This document shows, piece by piece, positions 1-10,383 of a DNA stretch of 64,000 nucleotides. The first letter of the stretch is position 1; each line of letters starts with the position of its first letter. The stretch is from Adiantum capillus-veneris. Its lineage: Eukaryota > Streptophyta > Polypodiopsida > Polypodiales > Pteridaceae. The position numbers were made by a program, and so were the translations under genes. Location: contig CM043952.1 of NCBI GenBank assembly GCA_014529385.2, positions 56,336,619 to 56,400,618 on the forward strand, in the 5' to 3' direction. The notes below the pieces were generated by a model. It was not told the origin of the DNA and did not search any database. It worked only from the letters and a program-made list of their open reading frames with translations.

Positions 1-156
1 AGAAGGGATGATTGGTGTGAAGAGGTTATGAATGCGATTGAGGGGGTATTTTGGGTTTGTCGTAGGTTTATTAGGAGAGGAGTAAAAGAAAGGTTTTTTG
101 GAGGGCGGGGAATAGGGAGGCGAGTGGGGTGGTTCTTGTTTTCTTTTTAGGCACAC
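1..156 (-). CDS. ORF1 of composite unit, partial at window edge
   Basis: Equivalent to the 5' part of ORF1 at 4540-4875 (offset 4716). Only the first fifty or so codons lie in the window; the rest is off the left edge. It shows the same Pro/Ser/Lys-rich start. Confidence 0.4.
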   Translation of the reverse strand, partial: MCLKRKQEPPHSPPYSPPSKKPFFYSSPNKPTTNPKYPLNRIHNLFTPIIPS

Positions 157-970
157 ACACTAAAAAATTGGCAGCTTTTACCAATCTTTAGGTGCGCACA
201 CAAAAGGGTTATACTTGTCGGATTTGCAATGTGACTTTACAAATCATGAGTTGGGCATGAGGACAACACACATCAATCATCACAATCGAAAAATCATAAC
301 GTACACATTGATTTTTAGGTGCACAAACATGGGCAAAATAGTGCACACACACCTAAAATTAGCATACACACACTCAATTAGAATGCACACTTGATTTTAG
401 TGCACACACACCTAAAATTGACCATCCAAACATGCAATGAACTGAATTAGGCACCCGATTAGCAACCTACAATCATCACTTAGCAATTGAATCTTGTCAA
501 ATCATACGCCACCAATTCTTAAAAATTTTGGCATAACGACGACGTGAAAACGAAAAATCGTAAAATTTTCAATCCACATTGCATCACCATAGCATTGCAT
601 CAACATGGCATTCCATTACATTGCATCATCATGGTCGGATCTCTACACAATTCTACACATCTGTAGATCGTAGGGAGGTTGAGAATACCACCTTGATTAC
701 CTTTTCGTTGAAGATCAATTGAATGGTTGAATGCTCCAATCCTTCATAGCAAATTAGTAAGTTAGCAAAAATTAGTCAAATTAGCAAGGGGTTAGTGTGA
801 AATTAGAGTGTGTAAACACACAATTGGCAAGATATGGTAACACATTAGGGAATTATGAACACAATGCTTCATGCACACACATTCAAAATCCACAAAAACA
901 TAAACACACAATTGATATTAGTGAGGAAACACATTCTTTTATGCCACAATTACACTAGCTTAGGCCATCG
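157..970 (-). other. Non-coding leader of composite unit (copy 1)
   Basis: AT-rich region between PBS and ORF1, repeated at 4876-5686 and 9553-10363 and partly at 12087-12497. It has many CACACAC and CACCTAAAATT motifs and a run of GCATTGCATC-type repeats. I find no credible protein. On the minus strand there is a donor-like AAAAG|GTAATC near 700, which could pair with the acceptor-like TTTTTTAG at the ORF1 opening. Confidence 0.5.
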
Positions 971-988
971 TCCCCGGCAATGGTGCCA
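971..988 (-). other. tRNA-Asp-type primer-binding site, copy 1
   Basis: The minus strand reads TGGCACCATTGCCGGGGA two bases after the LTR-like CA end. Plant tRNA-Asp would predict TGGCGCCGTTGCCGGGGA, so 16 of 18 bases agree. The CATTTGG junction is the same as in the Tat-like LTR at 52001. This is a standard Ty3/gypsy (Tat/Athila) priming signal and is unexpected next to a Penelope-type RT. Confidence 0.75.
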
Positions 989-990
989 AA

Positions 991-1715
991 TGTCGGGAGG
1001 CGTTGTAGGACGACCCAATCACAACCCACAAAATTGTCAAATCGGTGGTTTGTCAACCCGGCCAGGGCATGGAAGCATGAGCATAGGATGTATAGACATA
1101 GAGGATTCAAGGGATCCTTCTTCTCATCATAGAGAGAAGCCATGGAAGGGCTTCCTTTAATCAACCACATATTCCTACTTGCTAATCACTTGCACACAAT
1201 CATGTGATTGAAATTAACCTCTCACATCAATCACTCTAATCACACAACTACACAAGCATGCAATTAACATACCTACTCCGCATTAGTGTGTCCATTCCGG
1301 TATATCCCCTCAATGCACCTACGTATGCACACACACTAACCACACACCTTGTAAAGAGAGAGGAAGAGAAGGAAGGCATAGCCCTCACACACCACATGGC
1401 CAAAGGTGTGGATAGAAGAGATTTACTCAAAAAAGGGATTAGAGATCTACCATCACACTAATATATACAATCTCACTCCACATAATCAAACAAAAAAGAC
1501 TAATAAGAAATAAAGTGTAATTGATTATTAGAAATCAAGAGCTACATGGGCATGGAAAGCCCATGAGCCTCATGACCATCCACTCTACAAAGAGAAGAAC
1601 TCACCCAAGAATGACTTCTCATTAAGCATAGGTCTCTTTTATAGCTTTCGGCCTCAAACCCTTTAACTATGGGATAAAGTTGAGCTCTTTAGTCTAAACT
1701 TAATATGTAATTACA
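991..1715 (-). repeat. LTR-like block, copy 1 (725 bp)
   Basis: On the minus strand the block runs TGTAATTAC... to ...CCCGACA, i.e. TG...CA ends, followed by two bases and a tRNA-Asp-type primer-binding site. It contains a TATA box at 1637-1643. The 5' edge rests on where copy 4 loses homology; no polypurine tract is visible just upstream, so that edge is less certain than the 3' edge. Confidence 0.6.
1637..1643 (-). promoter_or_regulatory. TATA box in LTR-like block, copy 1
   Basis: Minus strand reads GCTATAAAAGAG; TATAAAA is conserved in all four copies (also 6353-6359, 11029-11035, 13172-13178). Transcription would run toward lower coordinates through the PBS and leader. Inferred from sequence only. 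Confidence 0.5.
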
Positions 1716-1912
1716 TTTAAGCGTGCGAGGCACTTTGATCTGGAGCAAAAGGAAAGGAGGTGGGGGTGGGCTAAGGGGTAAAAGGTAGAAGGGAGACGGG
1801 GGTGGGTTATGGGGTACCAAACGCGTTTCGCTCCTTTAAGGAGCTCATCAGTGGTAGTAGTAGGGAGAATATTGAAATAGAGGGGAAGAGGATGCTCTTT
1901 ATATAAGAGTGA

Positions 1913-2248
1913 GGGGGGGGGGGGGGGGGGGGGGGGGGCGTGAAGGTGTACTTTGCAAGGGCTGTGAGTTTGTCTATTGACTAGAGGTAGAGAGTGGTGC
2001 AGAGTTTCCCAAAGGTAATAAGTAAGAAAATGAATTTTACTGGGGGGAGTACAATAGACTGTTCACCGGGGGGGTGGTATAAGTGAAAGGGGGTCTAAAA
2101 AAGAAACAATGGGGGAGGGGGGGAATGAAAAGTGGCAAAGGAGGGGATATAAGGCATGGAGGGGTTTAAAAATAACATGAGGAAAAGTGATGAAATGGAA
2201 TTCCGAACAACTGGTGTATAATGTACAGGACTGGGTGTAAGGTGCTAC

Positions 2249-2291
<43 letters not shown>
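1913..2291 (+). repeat. Poly-G tracts in 3' region of composite unit, copy 1
   Basis: Uninterrupted G runs at 1913-1938 (26 G) and 2251-2291 (41 G), embedded in purine-rich DNA with further shorter runs. In element sense they are poly-C. The run at 2251 is followed by TGATTTGAGAGTTTAAAAGG, a sub-repeat that occurs again next to G runs in copies 2 and 3. Such long homopolymers are hard to sequence, so their exact lengths are doubtful. Confidence 0.8.
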
Positions 2292-2292
<1 letters not shown>

Positions 2293-2500
2293 GATTTGAG
2301 AGTTTAAAAGGAGTAGCTTGATTTCCAAAAAAATGGTGTTCCAGGAGTAAATTATAAGGGACAAAATTTGGAATGTAGGATCACAAATGTGAAAGGTGTG
2401 TCCGTGTTGTTGAAGAACTACGGGCTTAGAGAGTCAATCTGTAAAATGAGCGGTAAGAGTTAGGGTAGGTTATAAAGAGTATTCATTTGTAAAATTGGGT

Positions 2501-4642
2501 TTAACTCTGGTTTATGGATTTAGTTAGAAGAGTGCGTAAGTTTTGGCCATTGGTCCAACATACGATGGGTTGGTCAAGATGCGCAAGGGTGGGGGAGAGG
2601 CTGCAAGCCGTATGGATAGGCTTACCAATTATTAGGGTAGGGTTTAGTCTACGAGTTTCTGGAGAAAAAGGTAGTTTGAGGGTGATAGGGGAAGGATTTT
2701 TTAAAGATGGGGTTTTGGTTAGGAGAGTTGTTCGTTCCTTGTAAGAGATCAAACCAAAGACCCTAAAGAGGAAGTTTCTTGGGTAGCCTCTATGAAGGAG
2801 CCTAATGAAGAAGAGGTTTCTCAAACGATAGAATCCATCAGGATTGCTTTCCCTCATAAGATAGCGTCTAAATTCTGACTTGATAAAGGCTAATTTTTGG
2901 TGGAGAGGGTGCCAAGAGATCCAAGGTATATATTGGTAAGAGTTGAGAGGCTTTTGGTAACAATTGGTGTCCAAGATACCATACAAGTGGAAAGTATGTC
3001 CCTTGTGGAAGTGGACATCTAGGATGGTTGCTTCAAAAGTGGATATGATGGGTGAGATCTCTATATGTGCTTGTAGAGGAAAGGTGTAGGAGGCGAGAGT
3101 TTTGGTAAGTGATTTACGAGAGCCGGTCCAGACCCCGAAGGCATCATCTATGTATCTCTTATAATAGGCTAGGTTTGGGCTAGAGATAAGTTGAGAGTGG
3201 TTTTCTAAGTGGAAAAGGAAAAGACACGCATATACCACCGCGAAATTGGATCCCATTGCGGTGCCCTTAATTTGCTTCCATACTTTGTCTTTGAAACAAA
3301 GATAATGGTGTGAAAGAATAAGGGTGGCAAGTGAGATGATGAACTCTAATTTTGGGGTGTCGAAGAAATTAGTAATGGTGCTTCTGAGGGCTATGAGACC
3401 GTCAGTCATAGGGATGCTGGGGTAGAGGGAGGTCACATCGAAGGTAAAAAGAAGACAATGGGGGGGGAAGGTCTTTGAGTGGAGATCGATGATGAGGGAT
3501 AGCGAGTCTTTGAGGTGTTGTTTTTGTGAAAGGAGGACATGATAAAGTTGGAAGTGTAGCCATTTGGAAGCATTTTCAAACAAGTATCCACGGTAAGAGA
3601 AAATAGGACGGGCTACAAGTATAGGTTTGTGTAACTTAGGGAGAAATTGGATAGGGCAGGGTTTGAAGGATTTATGGAGTGGTGTGAGGATAAAGGTGGC
3701 TTCATCTCGGGTGAGGAGAGTGTATTTGAGGGTGATGGAGTGGAGTAAAGAGGCGAGGTAATTATGTGGTGGTGGGGTTAGGGGTTGGTATGTGGAGGGA
3801 TCATTGAGTTGTCTATGGGCTTCTCGTTCATACCATTCCCGTGATAGGATGGTAAGACCTAGATTTTTATCCGCCGGTTTAATGACTATAGTGTGGTCCG
3901 TTGAAAGAGTTTTAAGGGCACGCTTGACAAATTTGGGAAATTTTGAGTGCGAAGTTTTGTAGTGTGTAAGTGTATCTTTCAGATTTATGAGGTTAAGGGA
4001 TGTGATCTCCTCTAGTGTAGGATCTAAAGAGGGGGGTATCCAAGAGGGGTTAGGGGTTTTGAAAAGGGGGGGTTTGCTGGACATAGAAGATTGAAAAAAC
4101 ATATTGAGTTGTAAATTTTTTGCCAAGGAGTTGTGGGCTTTAATAATGTGTTCCGCAGGGGGGTTAGGAGGAGGGGGAATGTACTTAAGCCTTAGATCTA
4201 AGCATTTCTTTTCGTCGATAGAGAGGGGGCGGGAGGTGAGATTATGAACAAAGTTAGTACAAGGGTTATTGACCAAGGTGCCGGAAGAGAGCTTACCAAA
4301 AACTATAAGTTTGTAGTCGTGCGGATTTATGAGTGGAAGCCAAAATTTATGCCTCTTCCTTCCTCTATTTGTGGAATCTTTTCTAAGAGGGAAGTTGGGG
4401 GCTTCGTTTAAAAAGGATAGGGTAGATGGTGGTGGGGTAGAGATGGAAGGGAGAGAGCGTTGAGTGTTTTTCCAAAGATAAGGGAGGAGGGGGGGCTTAC
4501 TGAAAAGTAAGTGTAACCAAGAAGTTGGACAAGAATGCCCTAATCCCTCCTCCCTTTTCCTTTTCCCAAATCTTTGTGGGAGCGTTTGTGGTTGTTGTTG
4601 TAGTTGTCGTTGTTGTGGTTGGTGCTGTCGTTGTTGTCGCCA
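2501..4642 (-). CDS. Penelope-like (endonuclease-lacking) reverse transcriptase, copy 1
   Basis: RNA-dependent DNA polymerase of a Penelope-like element. Counting residues from the TTG codon at 4276: a KPADKNLG motif at 133-140, FLPKLHKP at 211-218, FTFDVTSLYPSIP (catalytic D280) at 277-289, GTAMGSNF at 338-345, YIDD (D377, D378) at 375-378, and a thumb region with QKP...HP...K at 441-461. The order and wording are typical of Penelope-like RTs rather than LTR or LINE RTs. The protein ends soon after a NLRTLL motif with no GIY-YIG endonuclease, as in the endonuclease-deficient (Athena/Coprina-type) branch. The frame is open for another 122 codons upstream, to the stop at 4643-4645, with no ATG there, so the start must come from splicing, frameshifting from ORF1 or a non-ATG codon. 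No gag, protease, RNase H or integrase is linked to it. Confidence 0.88.
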   Translation of the reverse strand, partial: WRQQRQHQPQQRQLQQQPQTLPQRFGKRKREEGLGHSCPTSWLHLLFSKPPLLPYLWKNTQRSLPSISTPPPSTLSFLNEAPNFPLRKDSTNRGRKRHKFWLPLINPHDYKLIVFGKLSSGTLVNNPCTNFVHNLTSRPLSIDEKKCLDLRLKYIPPPPNPPAEHIIKAHNSLAKNLQLNMFFQSSMSSKPPLFKTPNPSWIPPSLDPTLEEITSLNLINLKDTLTHYKTSHSKFPKFVKRALKTLSTDHTIVIKPADKNLGLTILSREWYEREAHRQLNDPSTYQPLTPPPHNYLASLLHSITLKYTLLTRDEATFILTPLHKSFKPCPIQFLPKLHKPILVARPIFSYRGYLFENASKWLHFQLYHVLLSQKQHLKDSLSLIIDLHSKTFPPHCLLFTFDVTSLYPSIPMTDGLIALRSTITNFFDTPKLEFIISLATLILSHHYLCFKDKVWKQIKGTAMGSNFAVVYACLFLFHLENHSQLISSPNLAYYKRYIDDAFGVWTGSRKSLTKTLASYTFPLQAHIEISPIISTFEATILDVHFHKGHTFHLYGILDTNCYQKPLNSYQYIPWISWHPLHQKLAFIKSEFRRYLMRESNPDGFYRLRNLFFIRLLHRGYPRNFLFRVFGLISYKERTTLLTKTPSLKNPSPITLKLPFSPETRRLNPTLIIGKPIHTACSLSPTLAHLDQPIVCWTNGQNLRTLLTKSINQS

Positions 4643-4875
4643 TCATGAGAAAGATTGGGAGGTTTGGTTAGTTTGTTATAGGGGAAAGGCTTAGGTTTAT
4701 GTTTAGGATTGGAGGAAGAAGGGATGATTGGTGTGAAGAGGTTATGAATGCGATTGAGGGGGTATTTTGGGTTTGTCGTAGGTTTATTAGGAGAGGAGTA
4801 AAAGAAAGGTTTTTTGGAGGGCGGGGAATAGGGAGGCGAGTGGGATGGTTCTTGTTTTCTTTTTAGGCACACACA
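4540..4875 (-). CDS. ORF1 of composite unit: small basic Pro/Asn-rich protein, no ATG
   Basis: An open frame of about 110 codons just upstream of the RT. The product is rich in Pro, Ser, Lys and Asn, with an Asn/Asp-rich run near the C-terminus and a basic end (GKGKGRRD). I recognise no domain. The frame has no ATG: a stop (TAG at 4875-4877) lies directly before the first codons. That TAG is the end of TTTTTTAG, which looks like a splice acceptor, so an upstream exon in the leader could supply the start. ORF1 overlaps the RT frame by about 100 bp (4540-4642), with the RT in the -1 frame. It may be an N-terminal extension of the RT or a separate RNA-binding protein; neither is shown. Confidence 0.45.
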   Translation of the reverse strand, partial: CVCLKRKQEPSHSPPYSPPSKKPFFYSSPNKPTTNPKYPLNRIHNLFTPIIPSSSNPKHKPKPFPYNKLTKPPNLSHDGDNNDSTNHNNDNYNNNHKRSHKDLGKGKGRRD

Positions 4876-5686
4876 CTAAAAAATTGGCAGCTTTTACCAA
4901 TCTTTAGGTGCGCACACAAAAGGGTTATACTTGTCGGATTTGCAATGTGACTTTACAAATCATGAGTTGGGTATGAGGACAACGCACATCAATCATCACA
5001 ATCGGAAAATCATAACGCACACATTGATTTTTAGGTGCACAAACATGGGCAAAATAGTGCACACACACCTAAAATTAGCATACACACACTCAATTAGAAT
5101 GCACACTTGATTTTAGTGCACACACACCTAAAATTGACCATCCAAACATGCAATTAACTGAATTAGGCACCCGATTAGCAACCTACAATCATCAATTAGC
5201 AATTGAATCTTGTCAAATCATACGCCACCAATTCTTAAAACTTTTGGCATTACGACGACGTGAAAACGAAAAATCGTAAAATTTTCAATCCACATTGCAT
5301 CACCATAGCATTGCATCAACATGGCATTCCATTACATTGCATCATCATGGTGGGATCTCTACACAATTCTACACATCTGTAGATCGTAGGGAGGTTGAGA
5401 ATACCACCTTGATTACCTTTCCGTTGAAGATCAATTGAATGGTTGAATGCTCCAATCCTTCATAGCAAATTAGTAAGTTAGCAAAAATTAGTCAAATTAG
5501 CAAGGGGTTAGTGTGAAATTAGAGTGTGTAAACACACAATTGGCAAGATATGGTAACACATTAGGGAATTATGAACACAATGCTTCATGCACACACATTC
5601 AAAATCCACAAAAACATAAACACACAATTGATATTAGTGAGGAAACACATTCTTTTATGCCACAATTACACTAGCTTAGGCCATCG

Positions 5687-5704
5687 TCCCCGGCAATGGT
5701 GCCA
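5687..5704 (-). other. tRNA-Asp-type primer-binding site, copy 2
   Basis: Identical 18-base PBS to copy 1, adjacent to the LTR-like block 5707-6431. Confidence 0.75.
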
Positions 5705-5706
5705 AA

Positions 5707-6431
5707 TGTCGGGAGGCGTTGTAGGACGACCCAATCACAACCCACAAAATTGTCAAATCGGTGGTTTGTCAACCCGGCCAGGGCATGGAAGCATGAGCAT
5801 AGGATGTATAGACATAGAGGATTCAAGGGATCCTTCTTCTCATCATAGAGAGAAGCCATGGAAGGGATTCCTTTAATCAACCACATATTCCTACTTGCTA
5901 ATCACTTGCACACAATCATGTGATTGAAATTAACCTCTCACATCAATCACTCTAATCACACAACTACACAAGCATGCAATTAACATACCTACTCCGCATT
6001 AGTGTGTCCATTCCGGTACATCCCCTCAATGCACCTACATATGCACACACACTAACCACACACCTTGTAAAGAGAGAGGAAGAGAAGGAAGGCATAGCCC
6101 TCACACACCACATGGCCAAAGGTGTGGATAGAAGAGATTAACTCAAAAAAGGGATTAGAGATCTACCATCACACTAATATATACAATCTCACTCCACATA
6201 ATCAAACAAAAAAGACTAATAAGAAAGAAAGTGTAATTGATTATTAGAAATCAAGAGCTACATGGGCATGGAAAGCCCATGAGCCTCATGACCATCCACT
6301 CTACAAAGAGAAGAACTCACCCAAGAATGACTTCTCATTAAGCATAGGTCTCTTTTATAGCTTTCGGCCTCAAACCCTTTAACTATGGGATAAAGTTGAG
6401 CTCTTTGGTCTAAACTTAATATATAATTACA
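5707..6431 (-). repeat. LTR-like block, copy 2
   Basis: Same block as 991-1715, shifted by 4716 bp, with TG...CA ends on the minus strand, TATA box at 6353-6359 and PBS immediately downstream. It is positioned to drive the copy-1 ORF1 and RT frames at 4875-2501. Confidence 0.6.
6353..6359 (-). promoter_or_regulatory. TATA box in LTR-like block, copy 2
   Basis: TATAAAA on the minus strand in the same context as copy 1. It is the likely core promoter for the ORF1-RT transcription unit ending at 2501. Confidence 0.5.
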
Positions 6432-6627
6432 TTTAAGCGTGCGAGGCACTTTCATCTGGAGCAAAAGGAAAGGAGGTGGGGGTGGGCTAAGGGGTAAAAG
6501 GTAGAAGGGAGACGGGGATGGGTTATGGGGTACCAAACGCGTTTCGCTCCTTTAAGGAGCTCATCAGTGGTAGTAGTAGGGAGAATACTGAAATAGAGGG
6601 GAAGAGGATGCTCTTTATATAAGAGTG

Positions 6628-6969
6628 AGGGGGGGGGGGGGGGGGGGGGTGGTGAAGGTGTACTTTGCAAGGGCTGTGAGTTTGTCCATTGACTAGAGGT
6701 AGAGAGTGGTGTAGAGTTTCCCAAAGGTAATAAGTAAGAAAATGAATTTTAGTGGGGGGAGTACAATAGATTGTTCACCCGGGGGGTGGTATAAGTGAAA
6801 GGGGGTCTAAAAAAGAAAAAATGGAGGGGGGGGGGGGGGGGGGTGATTTGAGAGTTTAAAAGGAGTAGTTTGATTTCCAAAAAATGTGAAAAAGTGATGA
6901 AATGGAATGCCGAAGAACTGGTGTATAATATACAGGACTGGGTGTAAGGTGTTAATTGGGGGGGGGGGG
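6628..6969 (+). repeat. Poly-G tracts in 3' region of composite unit, copy 2
   Basis: G runs near 6628-6649, 6826-6843 and 6958-6969. The last two each precede a TGATTTGAGAGTTTAAAAGG module, so this copy has two modules of about 130 bp where copy 1 has one. Confidence 0.75.
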
Positions 6970-7177
6970 TGATTTGAGAGTTTAAAAGGAGTGGCTTGAT
7001 TTCCAAAAAATGGTGTTCCAGGAGTAAATTACAAGGGAGAAAATTAGGAATGTAGGATCACAAATGTAAAAGGTGTGTCCGTGTTGTTGAAGAACTACGG
7101 GCTTAGAGAGTCAATCTGCAAAATGAGCGGTAAGAGTTAGGGTAGGTTATAAAGAGTATTCATTTGTAAAATTGGGT

Positions 7178-9319
7178 TTAACTTTGGTTTATGGATTCAG
7201 TTAGAAGAGTGCCTAAGTTTTGGCCATTGGTCCAACATACAATGGGTTGGTCAAGATGCGCAAGGGTGGCGGAGAGGCTGCAAGCCGTATGGATAGGCTT
7301 ACCAATTATTAGGGTAGGGTTTAGTCTACGAGTTTCTGGAGAAAAAGGTAGTTTGAGGGTGATAGGGGAAGGATTTTTTAAAGATGGGGTTTTGGTTAGG
7401 AGAGTTGGTCGTTCCTTGTAAGAGATCAAACCAAAGATCCTAAGGAGGAAGTTTCTTAGGTAGCCTCTATGAAGGAGCCTAATGAAGAAGAGGTTTCTCA
7501 AACGATAGAATCCATCATGATTGCTTTCCCTGATAAGATAGCGTCTAAGTTCTGACTTGATAAAGGCTAATTTTTGGTGGAGAGGGTGCCAAGAGATCCA
7601 AGGTATATATTGGTAAGAGTTGAGAGGCTTTTGGTAACAATTGGAGTCCAAGATACCATACAAGTGGAAAGTATGTCCCTTGTGGAAGTGGACATCTAGG
7701 ATGGTTGCTTCAAAAGTGGATATGATGGGTGAGATCTCTATATGTTCTTGTAGAGGGAAGGTGTAGGAGGCGAGAGTTTTGGTAAGTGATTTACGAGAGC
7801 CAGTCCAGACCCCGAAGGCATCATCTATGTATCTCTTATAATAGGCTAGGTTTGGGCTAGAGATAAGTTGAGAGTGGTTTTCTAAGTGGCAAAGGAAAAG
7901 ACACGCATATACCACTCCAAAATTGGATCCCATTGCGGTGCCCTTAATTTGCTTCCATACTTTGTCTTTGAAACAAAGATAATGGTGTGAAAGAATAAGG
8001 GTGGCAAGTGAGATGATGAACTCTAATTTTGGGGTGTCGAAGAAATTAGTAATGGTGCTTCTGAGGGCTATGAGACCGTCAGTCATAGGGATGCTGGGGT
8101 AGAGGGAGGTCACATCGAAGGTAAAGAGGAGACAATGGGGGGGGAAGGTCTTTGAGTGGAGATCGATGATGAGGGATAGCGAGTCTTTGAGGTGTTGTTT
8201 TTGTGAAAGGAGGACAGGATAAAGTTGGAAGTGTAGCCATTTGGAAGCATTTTCAAACAAGTATCCACGGTAAGAGAAAATAGGACGTGCTACAAGTATA
8301 GGTTTGTGTAACTTAGGGAGAAATTGGATAGGGCAGGGTTTGAAGGATTTATGGAGTGGTGTGAGGATAAAGGTGGCTTCATCTCGGGTGAGGAGAGTGT
8401 ATTTGAGGGTGATGGAGTGGAGTAAAGAGGCGAGGTAATTATGTGGTGGTGGGGTTAGGGGTTGGTATGTGGAGGGATCATTGAGTTGTCTATGGGCTTC
8501 TCGTTCATACCATTCCCGTGATAGGATGGTAAGACCTAGATTTTTATCCGCCGGTTTAATGACTATAGTGTGGTCCGTTGAAAGAGTTTTAAGGGCACGC
8601 TTGACAAATCTGGGAAATTTTGAGTGCGAAGTTTTGTAGTGTGTAAGTGTATCTTTCAGATTTATGAGGTTAAGGGATGTGATCTCCTCTAGTGTAGGAT
8701 CTAAAGAGGGGGGTATCCAAGAGGGGTTAGGGGTTTTGAAAAGGGGGGGTTTGCTGGACATAGAAGATTGAAAAAACATATTGAGTTGTAAATTTTTTTC
8801 CAAGGAGTTGTGGGCTTTAATAATGTGTTCCGCAGGGGGGTTAGGAGGAGGGGGAATGTACTTAAGCCCTAGATCTAAGCATTTCTTTTCGTCGATAGAG
8901 AGGGGGCGGGAGGTGAGATTATGAACAAAGTTAGTAGAAGGGTTATTGACCAAGGTGCCGGAAGAGAGCTTACCAAAAACTATAAGTTTGTAGGCGTGCG
9001 AATTTATGAGTGGAAGCCAAAATTTATGCCTCTTCCTTCCTCTATTTGTGGAATCTTTTCTAAGAGGGAAGTTGGGGGCTTCGTTTAAAAAGGATAGGGT
9101 AGATGGTGGTGGGGTAGAGATGGAAGGGAGAGAGCGTTGAGTGTTTTTCCAAAGATAAGGGAGGAGGGGGGGCTTACTGAAAAGTAAGTGTAACCAAGAA
9201 GTTGGACAAGAATGCCCTAATCCCTCCTCCCTTTTCCTTTTCCCAAATCTTTGTGGGAGCGTTTGTGGTTGTTGTTGTAGTTGTCGTCGTTGTGGTTGGT
9301 GCTGTCATTGTTGTCGCCA
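7178..9319 (-). CDS. Penelope-like (endonuclease-lacking) reverse transcriptase, copy 2
   Basis: Second complete RT frame. It differs from copy 1 at roughly twenty of 591 residues, with no stops or frameshifts. All RT core motifs are kept: FLPKLHKP, FDV with catalytic Asp, GTAMGSNF and YIDD. Several replacements are non-conservative (for example Tyr-His-Val to Tyr-Pro-Val near residue 246 and Ala to Gly in the GTAMGSNF neighbourhood), so constraint may be relaxed. It again lacks an ATG at the 5' end and GIY-YIG at the C-terminus. The LTR-like block 10384-11107 lies upstream in the same sense. Confidence 0.88.
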
Positions 9320-9552
9320 TCATGAGAAAGATTGGGAGGTTTGGTTAGTTTGTTATAGGGGAAAGGCTTAGGTTTATGTTTAGGATTGGAGGAAGAAGGG
9401 ATGATTGGTGTGAAGACGTTATGAATGCGATTGAGGGGGTATTTTGGGTTTGTCGTAGGTTTATTAGGAGAGGAGTAAAAGAAAGGTTTTTTGGAGGGCG
9501 GGGAATAGGGAGGCAAGTGGGGTGGTTTTTGTTTTCTTTTTAGGCACACACA
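9217..9552 (-). CDS. ORF1 of composite unit, copy 2 (no ATG)
   Basis: Second copy of the ORF at 4540-4875, with a handful of amino-acid differences and no stop. It has the same TTTTTTAG acceptor-like opening, same absence of ATG, and same -1 overlap with the RT frame (open from 9319). Retention of an open frame in both copies is compatible with a coding role but also with recent duplication. Confidence 0.45.
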   Translation of the reverse strand, partial: CVCLKRKQKPPHLPPYSPPSKKPFFYSSPNKPTTNPKYPLNRIHNVFTPIIPSSSNPKHKPKPFPYNKLTKPPNLSHDGDNNDSTNHNDDNYNNNHKRSHKDLGKGKGRRD

Positions 9553-10363
9553 CTAAAAAATTGGCAGCTTTTACCAATCTTTAGGTGCGCACACAAAAGG
9601 GTTATACTTGTCGGATTTGCAATGTGACTTTACAAATCATGAGTTGGGCATGAGGACAACGCACATCAATCATCACAATCGAAAAATCATAACGCACACA
9701 TTGATATTTAGGTGCACAAACATGGGCAAAATAGTGCACACACACCTAAAATTAACATACACACACTCAATTAGAATGCACACTTGATTTTAGTGCACAC
9801 ACACCTAAAATTGACCATCCAAACATGCAATTAACTGAATTAGGCACCCGATTAGCAACCTACAATCATCAATTAGCAATTGAATCTTGTCAAATCATAC
9901 GCCACCAATTCTTAAAAATTTTGGCATTACGACGACGTGAAAACGAAAAATCGTAAAATTTTCAATCCACATTGCATCACCATAGCATTGCATCAACATG
10001 GTATTCCATTACATTGCATCATCATGGTGGGATCTCTACACAATTCTACACATCTCTAGATCATAGGGAGGTTGAGAATACCACCTTGATTACCTTTCCG
10101 TTGAAGATCAATTGAATGGTTGAATGCTCCAATCCTTCATAGCAAATTAGTAACTTAGCAAAAATTAGTCAAATTAGCAAGGGGTTAGTGTGAAATTAGA
10201 GTGTGTAAACACACAATTGGCAAGATATGGTAACACATTAGGGAATTATGAACACAATGCTTCATGCACACACATTCAAAATCCACAAAAACTTAAACAC
10301 ACAATTGATATTAGTGAGGAAACACATTCTTTTATGCCACAATTACACTAGCTTAGGCCATCG

Positions 10364-10381
10364 TCCCCGGCAATGGTGCCA
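10364..10381 (-). other. tRNA-Asp-type primer-binding site, copy 3
   Basis: Identical 18-base PBS to copies 1 and 2, adjacent to the LTR-like block 10384-11107. Confidence 0.75.
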
Positions 10382-10383
10382 AA

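Larger units (their letters stand above)
1..4716 (-). mobile_element. Tandem 4.7-kb Penelope/LTR composite unit, copy 1
   Basis: Position 1 corresponds to position 4717, giving a 4716-bp period. On the minus strand this copy carries the RT gene (open from 4642), a C-rich 3' region, an LTR-like block (991-1715), a primer-binding site (971-988) and a leader that runs off the left edge into ORF1. Unit edges are arbitrary because the window opens inside ORF1. The copy is nearly identical to copy 2 apart from G-tract length and scattered substitutions. Confidence 0.9.
4717..9393 (-). mobile_element. Tandem 4.7-kb Penelope/LTR composite unit, copy 2
   Basis: Direct repeat of 1-4716 with a 4677-bp period to the next copy. 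It has the same order as copy 1: the RT open frame (7178-9319), G-tract region (6628-6969), LTR-like block (5707-6431), PBS (5687-5704), leader, then ORF1 (4540-4875). Read in transcription order, the LTR at 5707-6431 sits upstream of the leader, ORF1 and RT lying at lower coordinates. Confidence 0.9.

Noticed and set aside
855-1160. 101-codon plus-strand frame repeated in each unit (also 5571-5876, 10248-10553)
   Set aside because: It spans the PBS and LTR end on the opposite strand to the RT. Its conservation follows from the recent duplication, and it has no domain.
2501-4642. Group II intron or LINE origin for the RT
   Set aside because: The KPADKNLG, FLPKLHKP and thumb motifs are those of Penelope-like RTs, and no maturase, apurinic endonuclease or GIY-YIG domain is linked.
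6258-7006. Minus-strand Pro-rich frames in the poly-G region
   Set aside because: Low-complexity translations of C tracts in the 3' region of the tandem unit; frames differ between copies.
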